Origin: Nitratireductor sp.
Lineage (GTDB): Bacteria > Pseudomonadota > Alphaproteobacteria > Rhizobiales > Rhizobiaceae
Direction of reading: 5' to 3'
Length of the DNA stretch: 64,000 nt
NCBI GenBank assembly: GCA_020637805.1
Contig: JACKJU010000008.1
Location: forward strand, 147,873 to 211,872
The notes under the pieces were generated by a model. The model was not told the origin of the DNA. It made no database searches and saw nothing but the letters and a program-made list of their open reading frames with translations. Each line of letters starts with the position of its first letter. The first letter of the stretch is position 1. Below are positions 30,697-37,699 of this stretch, in pieces. Position numbers and translations under genes: made by a program.

Positions 30697-31615
30697 GCGG
30701 GACCAGAACGGGACGCGTGTCCAGTAACCAGATCGAAACAATGGCAGATACAAGCCCCGCAATGCCCGCACCTGCAACCACATCGACAAGATAGTGATTG
30801 GCATGAGTGACTGCCGACAGTGCCATGGCAAGGTTCACCATCACGAACGGATAACGCAGGTAGGGTATGGACCAGGCCGCCCATATCAGCAGGAATGCCA
30901 TGGCAGCATGCACGGAAGGGAAGGTCAAAATGCCAGCAGCCTTGCCCATGACCAGAATGAACTGCCCACCGGCACGCAAGGCCACAAAATCGTTCAGAAA
31001 TGCGAAGCCAAAAAAGGCATTGATGTTGGAAAGGTCCGACTGCTGAACGCCGTAGACCGTGAAGGTGCCAAGTGCGGGCCACCAGATCGAGACAGCGCTG
31101 GCAATGAAACAGACAAGACCATAGCCGGCGACAAATGCAGTGGCCCTGGCGGGCTGGTTTGTTGCGATAAGCAGGATCGGCACCAGAATTATCTGGAAGG
31201 CAAATGAACTGTAGGCAAGAGCCAGTGCATTGGCGATCACAGGCGAGCCGTCGACCCAGCCAATCAGTGCATGCCAGTCGAATCCAAGAGCGCGATCCAT
31301 TGCGGCCAGTTCGCGGTCCGCTAATGGCATTTCAAACGAAAGTGCGATGTAAGTCACGGGCAGAACCAGCAGGGTGAGAAGGAAACCCAGCGAGAGGGTT
31401 TTGCAGATCTCGTCGATCAGAACCGCCTTGCGGTACCGTGCAAATACCCCGATCAGATAGATCATCACAAAGAAGGCGGCAGGCTTTGCAAAGGAGGCAA
31501 TATCTATGTCGACCCGGCTCAAGGCCAGCAACCCTGTGACCACTGCAAAGGAAAAAAGCAGAAAAAGCACCAGTTGCTTTCTGGCTCTTGCCGAATTGTG
31601 CATGGTCATTGCCAA
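30650..31615 (-). CDS. PAP2-superfamily membrane phosphatase (Aur1/Ipt1-like subgroup)
   Basis: A 321-residue integral membrane protein with about six or seven hydrophobic helices. The active-site motifs are near the C-terminal third: GILTFPSVHAAMAFL (PSVH in place of the usual PSGH) and VTHANHYLVDVVAG with the catalytic His and Asp. This form occurs in the inositolphosphotransferase/Aur1-like branch of PAP2 proteins; the substrate is probably a lipid phosphate or a polyprenyl/phosphoinositide-type lipid, but it cannot be specified. It overlaps the 3' end of alkB by 47 nt. Confidence 0.85.
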   Translation of the reverse strand: MAMTMHNSARARKQLVLFLLFSFAVVTGLLALSRVDIDIASFAKPAAFFVMIYLIGVFARYRKAVLIDEICKTLSLGFLLTLLVLPVTYIALSFEMPLADRELAAMDRALGFDWHALIGWVDGSPVIANALALAYSSFAFQIILVPILLIATNQPARATAFVAGYGLVCFIASAVSIWWPALGTFTVYGVQQSDLSNINAFFGFAFLNDFVALRAGGQFILVMGKAAGILTFPSVHAAMAFLLIWAAWSIPYLRYPFVMVNLAMALSAVTHANHYLVDVVAGAGIAGLVSAIVSIWLLDTRPVLVPLRRLRPVPSPAGSSG

Positions 31616-31702
31616 AAATATCCGTGATACGTTGCTACGGCATGCAATCCTAACGAATGCAAGTTAACCCGCGCTTACCCGGAACCCGAATGGCAATGCG
31701 AC

Positions 31703-32761
31703 CTAGAGCTTCCTGAGCGCCACTGCCTCGATCAGGTGGTCCGGCCCCTTGCGCAGCACGAGATCGGCGCGCGGGCGCGTGGGCAGGATGTTCTGGCGCA
31801 GGTTCATCAGGTTGATGTTGTCCCAAAGCCCCTTTGCGATGACCAGCGCCGTTTCCTCGGCTACCGTGGAATAGCGGTGGAAGAAGGATTTCGGGTCCGG
31901 AAAGGCAGTCTCGCGCAGACGCATGAACCGGTCGATGTACCACCGTTCGAGATCGCGAATGGCGGCATCGATATAGATCGAAAAATCGAAGAAGTCAGAC
32001 ACGAAGGGGATGCCCTTGCCATCCTTCGGCAGATCGCGCGACTGAAGCACATTGATGCCTTCGAAGATCAGGATGTCCGGCCGGTCAATGACCTGGCTCT
32101 TTCCCTTCACCACGTCATAAGTCAGGTGAGAATAGAGTGGTGCCTTGACGTTGCGCTCACCGGCCTTGATGGCGGAGAGAAACTGAAGGATTGCTGCCTG
32201 ATCGTAGCTTTCCGGAAAGCCCTTGCGGTTCATCAGCCCGCGCCGCCTGAGCGTGGCATTGGTAAGCAGGAAGCCGTCGGTGGTGATCAAATCGACCTTC
32301 GGACTGGACGGCCAGCGTCCCATGAGTTCCTTGAGGATGCGCGCCGTTGTGGACTTGCCGACGGCAACAGATCCGGCAATTCCGATGATGAAAGGCGTCT
32401 TTTGCCCGTGCAGGTCGAGGAACTGCGCCCGCTGCTTGAACAGGGATATCGATGCATCGACGTGAGAGGACAGCAGCCGCGAAAGTGACAGATAGATGCG
32501 CGCGACCTCTTCTATCGATACCGGGTCGTTCATCGAGCGAAGCCGCTTGATTTCCTCTTCGGTCAGCGTGAGTGGTGTTCCGGCGCGGAACTTCGCCCAT
32601 TCGGCGGCGCTGAAATAGAGATAGGGCGAAACATCGCGAGCCAGCTGGCTTCCGCCGCGGACAGACCAGAATTCGTCCTTCTTGTTGCTGGGCGGCTGGG
32701 CCTCGAGAAGCGGATGCTTCCATTTCCAGCCGTTTGGCGCGTCGGTCTTTCTGCTTGCCAA
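31703..32761 (-). CDS. coaA: Type I pantothenate kinase, TTG start
   Basis: A 352-residue kinase for the first step of coenzyme A synthesis. The P-loop is IGIAGSVAVGKSTTAR, followed by DLITTDGFLLTNATL, SYDQAAILQFLSAIKAG and DILIFEGINVLQ. The C-terminus NLMNLRQNILPTRPRADLVL is typical. The start is TTG at 32761 with AGGAGG six nt upstream and no better ATG. About 20 residues longer at the N-terminus than many rhizobial homologues. It ends the his cluster, as in other Rhizobiales, and lies 37 nt after hisE. Confidence 0.95.
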   Translation of the reverse strand: MASRKTDAPNGWKWKHPLLEAQPPSNKKDEFWSVRGGSQLARDVSPYLYFSAAEWAKFRAGTPLTLTEEEIKRLRSMNDPVSIEEVARIYLSLSRLLSSHVDASISLFKQRAQFLDLHGQKTPFIIGIAGSVAVGKSTTARILKELMGRWPSSPKVDLITTDGFLLTNATLRRRGLMNRKGFPESYDQAAILQFLSAIKAGERNVKAPLYSHLTYDVVKGKSQVIDRPDILIFEGINVLQSRDLPKDGKGIPFVSDFFDFSIYIDAAIRDLERWYIDRFMRLRETAFPDPKSFFHRYSTVAEETALVIAKGLWDNINLMNLRQNILPTRPRADLVLRKGPDHLIEAVALRKL

Positions 32762-32798
32762 GTGTCCCTCCTGCGCAGACTGCGCAACCGTCCGCCGG

Positions 32799-33206
32799 TT
32801 ATCTGCCCGATTTGCCCGACGGCTTAGATACCGGCTTGGTCAGAACGACGCCCTTCGCGCCGGCCTTGGCCCCCTTGGCAGCTACCGTGGTGGGGCGGGA
32901 AGCCTTTTCCTCCAGACCGCTCTGACCGGTTCTGCGCTCAAGCTCGGCAAGCACGTCCTTGAGCGGAACGCCGGAAGCCTTGAGAAGAACCAGAAGGTGG
33001 TAGAAAACGTCGGCCGATTCCTTCACCAACTCGGTGCGATCGCGAACCGTAGCCGCGATCACGGCCTCGACGGCTTCCTCGCCAAGCTTCTGGGCGCACT
33101 TTTCAACGCCGCATGAAATAAGCGTGGCCGTGTAGGATGAGCCGTCACCAACCGCGGCGCGTTCGGCGATAATCTTTTCCAGCGAATTCAGTGTGAAACG
33201 CGGCAT
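32799..33206 (-). CDS. hisE: Phosphoribosyl-ATP pyrophosphatase
   Basis: A 135-residue enzyme for the second step of histidine synthesis, of the all-alpha NTP pyrophosphohydrolase superfamily. The metal-binding helices are KCAQKLGEEAVEAVIAA and RTELVKESADVFYHLLVLL (EExxE and ExxD motifs). After residue 100 a basic Ala/Lys/Ser/Thr-rich tail of about 35 residues is present that is not needed for the core. It follows hisF by 47 nt. Confidence 0.95.
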   Translation of the reverse strand: MPRFTLNSLEKIIAERAAVGDGSSYTATLISCGVEKCAQKLGEEAVEAVIAATVRDRTELVKESADVFYHLLVLLKASGVPLKDVLAELERRTGQSGLEEKASRPTTVAAKGAKAGAKGVVLTKPVSKPSGKSGR

Positions 33207-33253
33207 TCAGGTCCTGTCCCCCGTCATATTTCCTGGCCTGCCCGGTGGCCGGC

Positions 33254-34027
33254 TCAATCCAACCTTACCGGAATCCCCGCATCATGCATATGCTGCTTGG
33301 CTTCGCCAATGGTGTAGGTTCCGAAATGGAATATGGACGCCGCCAAGACCGCCGTTGCGTGGCCGTCGCGAATGCCCTCGACCAGGTGATCGAGCGTGCC
33401 GACACCGCCGGAAGCAATGACGGGCACCCGCACCGCGTCGGCGATTGTACGCGTCAGCGCGATGTCATAGCCGGTCTTGCGTCCGTCCTGATCCATCGAG
33501 GTCAGAAGAATTTCACCGGCCCCGAGGGAAACAACCTTTTGGGCAAATTCCACCGCATCGATGCCGGTCGGCGTGCGGCCGCCATGGGTAAAGATTTCCC
33601 AGCGTGCGGCTTCGCCATCCTCCGAAACACGCTTGGCGTCGATGGCAACGACAATGCACTGGTCGCCGAACTTGTCCGCCGCCTCGGCGACGAATTCAGG
33701 GCGCTTGACCGCAGCCGTGTTGATAGAAACCTTGTCTGCTCCTGCGCGCAGAAGCTTGCGGATGTCCGCGACCTCGCGCACGCCACCGCCAACCGTCAGT
33801 GGCATGAAGCAGTGTTCTGCGGTTTCGCTCACGACATCGAAGATGATGGAGCGGTTGTCGGAAGACGCCGTGATGTCGAGAAACGTCAACTCGTCGGCAC
33901 CCGCAGCATCATACGCCTTGGCCGCCTCGACAGGATCGCCGGCATCGATCAGATCCACAAAGGACACGCCCTTGACCACGCGGCCGTCTTTTACGTCAAG
34001 GCAGGGTATGACGCGCGATTTCAGCAT
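33254..34027 (-). CDS. hisF: Imidazole glycerol phosphate synthase cyclase subunit, read from the second copy of its start
   Basis: A 257-residue TIM-barrel cyclase that forms the imidazole ring with ammonia from HisH. It begins MLKSRVIPCLDVKDGRVVKG with the catalytic Asp in CLDVKDG; the second catalytic Asp is in LLTSMDQDGRKTGYD. The start at 34027 is preceded by TGGAGG. Upstream at 34134 is a second copy of the first 14 codons that encodes the same residues (MLKSRVIPCLDVKD) but runs into a 42-nt palindromic element and then a stop overlapping this start. The original hisA-hisF stop/start overlap (ATGCTGA) is preserved at the upstream copy. Confidence 0.96.
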   Translation of the reverse strand: MLKSRVIPCLDVKDGRVVKGVSFVDLIDAGDPVEAAKAYDAAGADELTFLDITASSDNRSIIFDVVSETAEHCFMPLTVGGGVREVADIRKLLRAGADKVSINTAAVKRPEFVAEAADKFGDQCIVVAIDAKRVSEDGEAARWEIFTHGGRTPTGIDAVEFAQKVVSLGAGEILLTSMDQDGRKTGYDIALTRTIADAVRVPVIASGGVGTLDHLVEGIRDGHATAVLAASIFHFGTYTIGEAKQHMHDAGIPVRLD

Positions 34028-34134
34028 CCGGGACGGCCTCCATTTGCAACTTGCCCGTCCTCGACGCTGCGCGTCTGCGGGCAAGGCGGGCAGTCCTTCA
34101 CATCCAGGCAAGGTATGACGCGTGATTTCAGCAT
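34021..34134 (-). other. Leader ORF made of a duplicated hisF start plus inserted element
   Basis: A 37-codon frame (ATG 34134 to TGA 34021-34023). Codons 1-14 repeat the hisF start with six third-position differences, all synonymous. Codons from 15 on come from the inserted element (CPPCPQTRSVEDGQV) and flanking bases. GAGAAGG, the native hisF ribosome site in the hisA tail, precedes it, and its ATG overlaps the hisA stop. Its TGA overlaps the ATG of the functional hisF (ATGCTGA), so translation of the two could be coupled. Not known from any family. Confidence 0.7.
34049..34090. repeat. 42-bp palindromic element, hisF copy
   Basis: Inserted after the hisF codon for the Asp of LDVKD in the upstream start copy. 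Outer arms CTTGCCCG (34050-34057) and CGGGCAAG (34078-34085) are perfect; an inner stem GACGC (34063-34067) / GCGTC (34071-34075) closes a TGC loop. It matches the hisA copy at 34889-34930 in 35 of 42 positions, with no gaps. Relative to that copy, the inner stem has one fully compensated base-pair change (A-T versus G-C). Confidence 0.8.
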
Positions 34135-34871
34135 GAGCCTTCTCCCTTCAGAACGGCAAGCGCCTCTGCCGGGTCGAGCCTGCCGTCATACAGGGCGCGG
34201 CCCGAAATCGCGCCTTCCAGCTTCGCGCAGTCCGGCTCCAGCATGCGCCTGACGTCGTCGATCGAAGCCAGTCCGCCCGAGGCAATCACCGGGATCGAAA
34301 CTGCTTCGGCCAGCGCGATGGTCGATTCCCAGTTGATGCCGGTCAGCACGCCATCGCGGTCGATATCCGTGTAGATAATTGCGGCAACACCGGCATCCTC
34401 GAATTTCCTGGCAAGTTCGATCACGCCGAGTTCGGAAGCTTCCGCCCAACCATCTACGGCTACCTTGCCGCCCTTTGCATCAATGCCAACGGCAATATGG
34501 CCGGGAAAGCGCTTGCAGGCCTCGAAGACCAGCGCCGGATCGCGCACGGCAACGGTTCCCAGAATGACGCGGGCAAGCCCTTTCGATAGCCAGGTTTCGA
34601 TGTGCTCGAGATTGCGGATACCACCGCCAAGCTGGACCGGGTTCTTCGTTGCCTTCAGGATTGCCTCGACAGCAGCGCCATTGACGCTTTCACCGGCAAA
34701 GGCACCGTTCAGATCAACCACATGCAGCCATTCGAAACCCTGGTCCTCGAAGGCCTTCGCCTGCGACCCCGGATCGGGATTGTAGACTGTGGCCTGTTCC
34801 ATGTCGCCAAGCTTCAGGCGCACGCATTGGCCATCTTTTAAGTCAATTGCCGGAAACAGAATCTTATGCAC
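34128..34871 (-). CDS. hisA: HisA isomerase (ProFAR isomerase), GTG start in second start copy
   Basis: A 247-residue TIM-barrel enzyme: KILFPAIDLKDGQCVRLKLGD at the N-terminus with the catalytic Asp, HVVDLNGAFAG, GGGIRNLEHIE, and DRDGVLTGINW with the second catalytic Asp. The start is GTG 34871 with AAGGGG eight nt upstream. As for hisF, an upstream copy of codons 2-14 exists (TTG start at 34974) that leads into the palindromic element and then stops at the GTG. It is downstream of hisH. The hisA stop TGA (34128-34130) overlaps the upstream hisF start copy. Confidence 0.96.
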   Translation of the reverse strand: MHKILFPAIDLKDGQCVRLKLGDMEQATVYNPDPGSQAKAFEDQGFEWLHVVDLNGAFAGESVNGAAVEAILKATKNPVQLGGGIRNLEHIETWLSKGLARVILGTVAVRDPALVFEACKRFPGHIAVGIDAKGGKVAVDGWAEASELGVIELARKFEDAGVAAIIYTDIDRDGVLTGINWESTIALAEAVSIPVIASGGLASIDDVRRMLEPDCAKLEGAISGRALYDGRLDPAEALAVLKGEGSC

Positions 34872-34974
34872 GGCCAATGCCCCTTGATACTTGCGTGTCC
34901 CCGGCGCTGCGCGCCTGCGGCCAACGCGGGGAGCCATCCTTCAAATCGATTGCCGGAAACAGAATCTTATGCAA
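34864..34974 (-). other. Leader ORF made of a duplicated hisA start plus inserted element
   Basis: A 36-codon frame from TTG 34974, with AGGAAGGG upstream, to TAA at 34864-34866. Residues 1-14 are the hisA start (MHKILFPAIDLKDG) with four differences from the functional copy, all synonymous. The element follows in the same reading frame as in hisF (PQARSAGDTQV here, PQTRSVEDGQV there). The TAA overlaps the start codon context of functional hisA (GTGCATAA), allowing translational coupling. Confidence 0.7.
34889..34930. repeat. 42-bp palindromic element, hisA copy
   Basis: Inserted shortly after IDLKDG of the upstream hisA start copy. It aligns without gaps to 34049-34090. The inner stem GGCGC (34903-34907) / GCGCC (34911-34915) is kept with the same loop; the outer stem is weaker than in hisF. 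Codon by codon the two elements fall in one frame relative to their leader ORFs. Confidence 0.8.
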
Positions 34975-35013
34975 TGCGAACGCCCTTCCTGGTCTGGCTT
35001 GTCCTCTTGCCCA

Positions 35014-35664
35014 TCAGGGCTTCCACTTGAGGAAGTTGCCAATGAGGGCGAGACCGAGTTTCTGGCTCTTTTCCGGATGGAACTGTGTTCCGACCATGTT
35101 GTCGCGGCCGACTATCGCGGTAACCGGCCCACCGTAGTCAGTGGTCGCAACGACCTCTTCCGGTTTTCCTGCAGCAATGTGGAAGGAATGGACAAAATAG
35201 GCATGCCATCCGTCCGTTCCGGTCGGGATGCCTGCCAGGATCGGGTGGTCGCGTGTCACGTCGAGCGTGTTCCAGCCGATCTGCGGAATTTTCAGTTCAG
35301 GATCCGAAGGCTCGATCTCGACCACGTCGCCCGCAATCCATCCAAGTCCGTTGGAAATGCGTTTTTCAAGGCCGCGCTCGGCCATGAGCTGCGTTCCAAC
35401 GCAAATGCCCAGAAACGGATGCGCCTTTTCGATCACCTGCATGGTTATCGCTTCAACCATGCCCGGAACAGCATCCAGCCCGGCGCGGCAATCGGCATAG
35501 GCGCCCACACCTGGCAGGACGATGCGATCCGCCTTTGCCACCAGATCGGCCGAGGCCGTTACCTCTATGCGCGCGTCAAGCCCGGCCTCGCGCGCGGCGC
35601 GCTCGAAGGCCTTTCCTGCCGAATGCAAGTTGCCCGAACCGTAATCTATGATTGCTACCAACAT
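35014..35664 (-). CDS. hisH: Imidazole glycerol phosphate synthase glutaminase subunit
   Basis: A 216-residue class I glutamine amidotransferase that supplies ammonia to HisF. The nucleophile is in FLGICVGTQLM, the His-Glu pair in VGTQFHPEKSQ, and the N-terminus IIDYGSGNLHS is typical. It follows the DUF2628 gene by 15 nt and precedes the hisA leader by 39 nt. There is no sign of start duplication in this gene. Confidence 0.96.
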   Translation of the reverse strand: MLVAIIDYGSGNLHSAGKAFERAAREAGLDARIEVTASADLVAKADRIVLPGVGAYADCRAGLDAVPGMVEAITMQVIEKAHPFLGICVGTQLMAERGLEKRISNGLGWIAGDVVEIEPSDPELKIPQIGWNTLDVTRDHPILAGIPTGTDGWHAYFVHSFHIAAGKPEEVVATTDYGGPVTAIVGRDNMVGTQFHPEKSQKLGLALIGNFLKWKP

Positions 35665-35679
35665 TGTTCCCGCCCCGTA

Positions 35680-36207
35680 TCAGTCGTCTGCAAAAATGCC
35701 GAACTCGGGGCGGTCGCGCCGGTCAGTTGCTCCCGTGGCCCCTGCCGCTTTCGCCCAGGGGTCGCGGCCGCCGTGGAAGGCAAACGCAGAGTGGCTTTCA
35801 GGTCCGGCTGCCACCGGCAGCGTGGAAATGTCCGTGTTCTCGAAGAAACGCCGTTCTGCCGCCTCTTCGCTGTCTGCCTCCACGACCCCGGCAAACCGCC
35901 AGCCCTTCCGTCGCAGCTTGGCAGCCAACAGTTCGCGGCCCTCGATGAAAAGATAGAGGCCGGGCAGGAGGGAAAGTGCAAAGCCGAATGCAGGCCAGCC
36001 AAGTTCCATGATCGCGCCGGTCCCGATTGCGATGAGGACATAGGCAATCGTTTCCAGCCACAAACCATGGAACAGAAGCCACAGAAACGGGATGAACAGC
36101 GCCAGCGGCGCGAGCGTATCCTTGACGAAACGCGCGTTGAGGAGCGCGTTTTCGGAGTTTCCGCCAATCCGGCCGGCGGGTGGCATATAGGCTTCGTAGA
36201 TTGCCAT
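35680..36207 (-). CDS. DUF2628 membrane protein of the his cluster
   Basis: A 175-residue protein. Two or three hydrophobic helices lie between about residues 30 and 95 (TLAPLALFIPFLWLLFHGLW; ETIAYVLIAIGTGAIM; PAFGFALSLLPGLYLFIEGRE), followed by the DUF2628 tail LRRKGWRFAGVVEADSEEAA and a polar C-terminus. Function is unknown. Location between hisB and hisH is conserved in Rhizobiales. ATG 36207 (MAIYEAYMPP) is chosen over 36258 because it gives the family N-terminus. Confidence 0.85.
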   Translation of the reverse strand: MAIYEAYMPPAGRIGGNSENALLNARFVKDTLAPLALFIPFLWLLFHGLWLETIAYVLIAIGTGAIMELGWPAFGFALSLLPGLYLFIEGRELLAAKLRRKGWRFAGVVEADSEEAAERRFFENTDISTLPVAAGPESHSAFAFHGGRDPWAKAAGATGATDRRDRPEFGIFADD

Positions 36208-36297
36208 GGCGAAGAGGTCACAGCCTGCTGGTTTTCCAAGGCGCCTGTTTAGCGCCATGGACCGGCATGAACAAGCCTCTTCGCAATTGCAAAAAGG

Positions 36298-36906
36298 TCA
36301 GCCGTTCAATGAGCCCTTGGTGGAGGGAATGACACCTACCTGGCGAGGGTCGATGGCAATTGCCGCGCGCAGGGTGCGGGCCACTGCCTTGAAGCAGGTT
36401 TCGGCGATATGATGATTGTTCTCACCGTAATGATTGGTCACGTGAAGCGTGATTCCGGCGTTCTGGGCGAACGCCTGGAAGAACTCCTTGAACAATTCGG
36501 TATCGTATTCACCGACCTTGTCGCGGGAGAACACCACCTGCCAGATCAGATAGGGCCTGCCGGAAACATCCATAGCGGCGCGCGTCAGGGTTTCGTCCAT
36601 GGCCAGATCGAGCGAGGCATAACGGCAGATCCCTGCACGATCGCCAAGTGCGTTTGATACCGCCTGGCCCAGCGCAATTCCCACATCTTCCGAGGTGTGG
36701 TGGGCATCGATGTGCAGATCGCCCTTGCAGCGGATCGTCATGTCGATCAGCGAATGACGCGAAAGCTGTTCGAGCATGTGGTCGAAAAAACCGGCTCCCG
36801 TCGAAACGTCATACTTGCCGGTTCCGTCGAGATTGATCTCGACGGAGATATCGGTTTCCTTGGTTTTGCGCGAAACCGTCGCCGTTCTGGCAGCCTGTCC
36901 AGCCAT
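36298..36906 (-). CDS. hisB: Imidazoleglycerol-phosphate dehydratase
   Basis: A 202-residue monofunctional HisB (no phosphatase domain). Metal-binding motifs are GFFDHMLEQLSRHS, GDLHIDAHHTSEDVGIALG, RAAMDVSGRPYL and NNHHIAETCFKAVA. ATG 36906 (MAGQAART) gives a typical N-terminus; the open frame continues to 37047. It is first in the his run and is divergent from hslV over 182 nt. Confidence 0.95.
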   Translation of the reverse strand: MAGQAARTATVSRKTKETDISVEINLDGTGKYDVSTGAGFFDHMLEQLSRHSLIDMTIRCKGDLHIDAHHTSEDVGIALGQAVSNALGDRAGICRYASLDLAMDETLTRAAMDVSGRPYLIWQVVFSRDKVGEYDTELFKEFFQAFAQNAGITLHVTNHYGENNHHIAETCFKAVARTLRAAIAIDPRQVGVIPSTKGSLNG

Positions 36907-37023
36907 TTCCCCAATTCCATGCATTTGCGGTTGGCGGCGGTATATCACCGCAATCTTTAGAAAGCCATAACGGCACGGATTACCGCTTGCACGGAGCGTT
37001 CGCAGAACGGGTGGCGGGTGGCG

Positions 37024-37051
37024 CTTGCATGACCGCCACGAAGGCATACAT
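37024..37051 (+). promoter_or_regulatory. Possible RpoH promoter of hslVU
   Basis: CTTG (37024-37027), a 17-bp spacer, then CATACAT (37045-37051), which matches the alphaproteobacterial heat-shock consensus CyTATnT at four of six defined positions. Transcription would start near 37058, supporting the hslV start at 37089. Weak match. Confidence 0.35.
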
Positions 37052-37088
37052 AGGGAACATGTTCGACGACAATACGGAAAGCAGTTTC

Positions 37089-37655
37089 ATGACCCATCCG
37101 CAGGCAGGCGGCGCCCCGAAAATGCACGCAACCACGATCGTGACCGTGCGCAAGGACGGCAAGGTAGTCATCGCAGGCGACGGCCAGGTGAGCCTTGGCC
37201 AGACCGTGATGAAAGGCAATGCGCGCAAGGTGCGTCGCATCGGCAAGGATGGCCAGGTGATTACCGGCTTCGCCGGCGCAACCGCGGATGCCTTCACGCT
37301 TCTGGACCGGCTGGAAAAGAAACTGGAACAATATCCTGACCAGTTGATGCGCGCATGCGTGGAACTGGCCAAGGACTGGCGTACCGACAAGTACCTGCGC
37401 AATCTCGAAGCGATGATGCTGGTGGCCGACAAGTCCGTCACTCTTTGCGTTACCGGCAATGGCGACGTGCTGGAGCCGGAAGGCGGCATCATGGCCATCG
37501 GTTCGGGCGGCAATTTCGCGCTGGCGGCAGCCCGCGCGCTGGCCGACACGGACAAGTCGGCGGAAGAGATTGCCCGCCGCGCAATGCAGATCGCCGGTGA
37601 AATCTGCGTCTATACAAACAACAACGTGGTCATCGAGACGATGGACACGGAATGA
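37089..37655 (+). CDS. hslV: ATP-dependent protease peptidase subunit HslV
   Basis: A 188-residue peptidase of the HslUV (ClpQY) protease. Mature Thr1 is in MHATTIVTVRKDGKVVIAGDGQVSLGQTV; other proteasome-beta-like motifs are GFAGATADAFTLLDRLE and MAIGSGGNFALAAARAL. The start ATG 37089 leaves an 11-residue lead before the MHATTI motif; ATG 37059 and the motif's own Met codon are alternatives. It is 44 nt ahead of hslU. Confidence 0.95.
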   Translation: MTHPQAGGAPKMHATTIVTVRKDGKVVIAGDGQVSLGQTVMKGNARKVRRIGKDGQVITGFAGATADAFTLLDRLEKKLEQYPDQLMRACVELAKDWRTDKYLRNLEAMMLVADKSVTLCVTGNGDVLEPEGGIMAIGSGGNFALAAARALADTDKSAEEIARRAMQIAGEICVYTNNNVVIETMDTE

Positions 37656-37699
37656 TTTCCGGCGATGACGGCGGCCGCAACCTGAACAAAGAGTACAAA

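Noticed and set aside
34128..34937. hisA starting at 34937 and hisF starting at 34111
   Set aside because: These longer starts read through the inserted element in a frame other than that of the duplicated start; GTG 34871 and ATG 34027 give the conserved N-termini and have ribosome sites.
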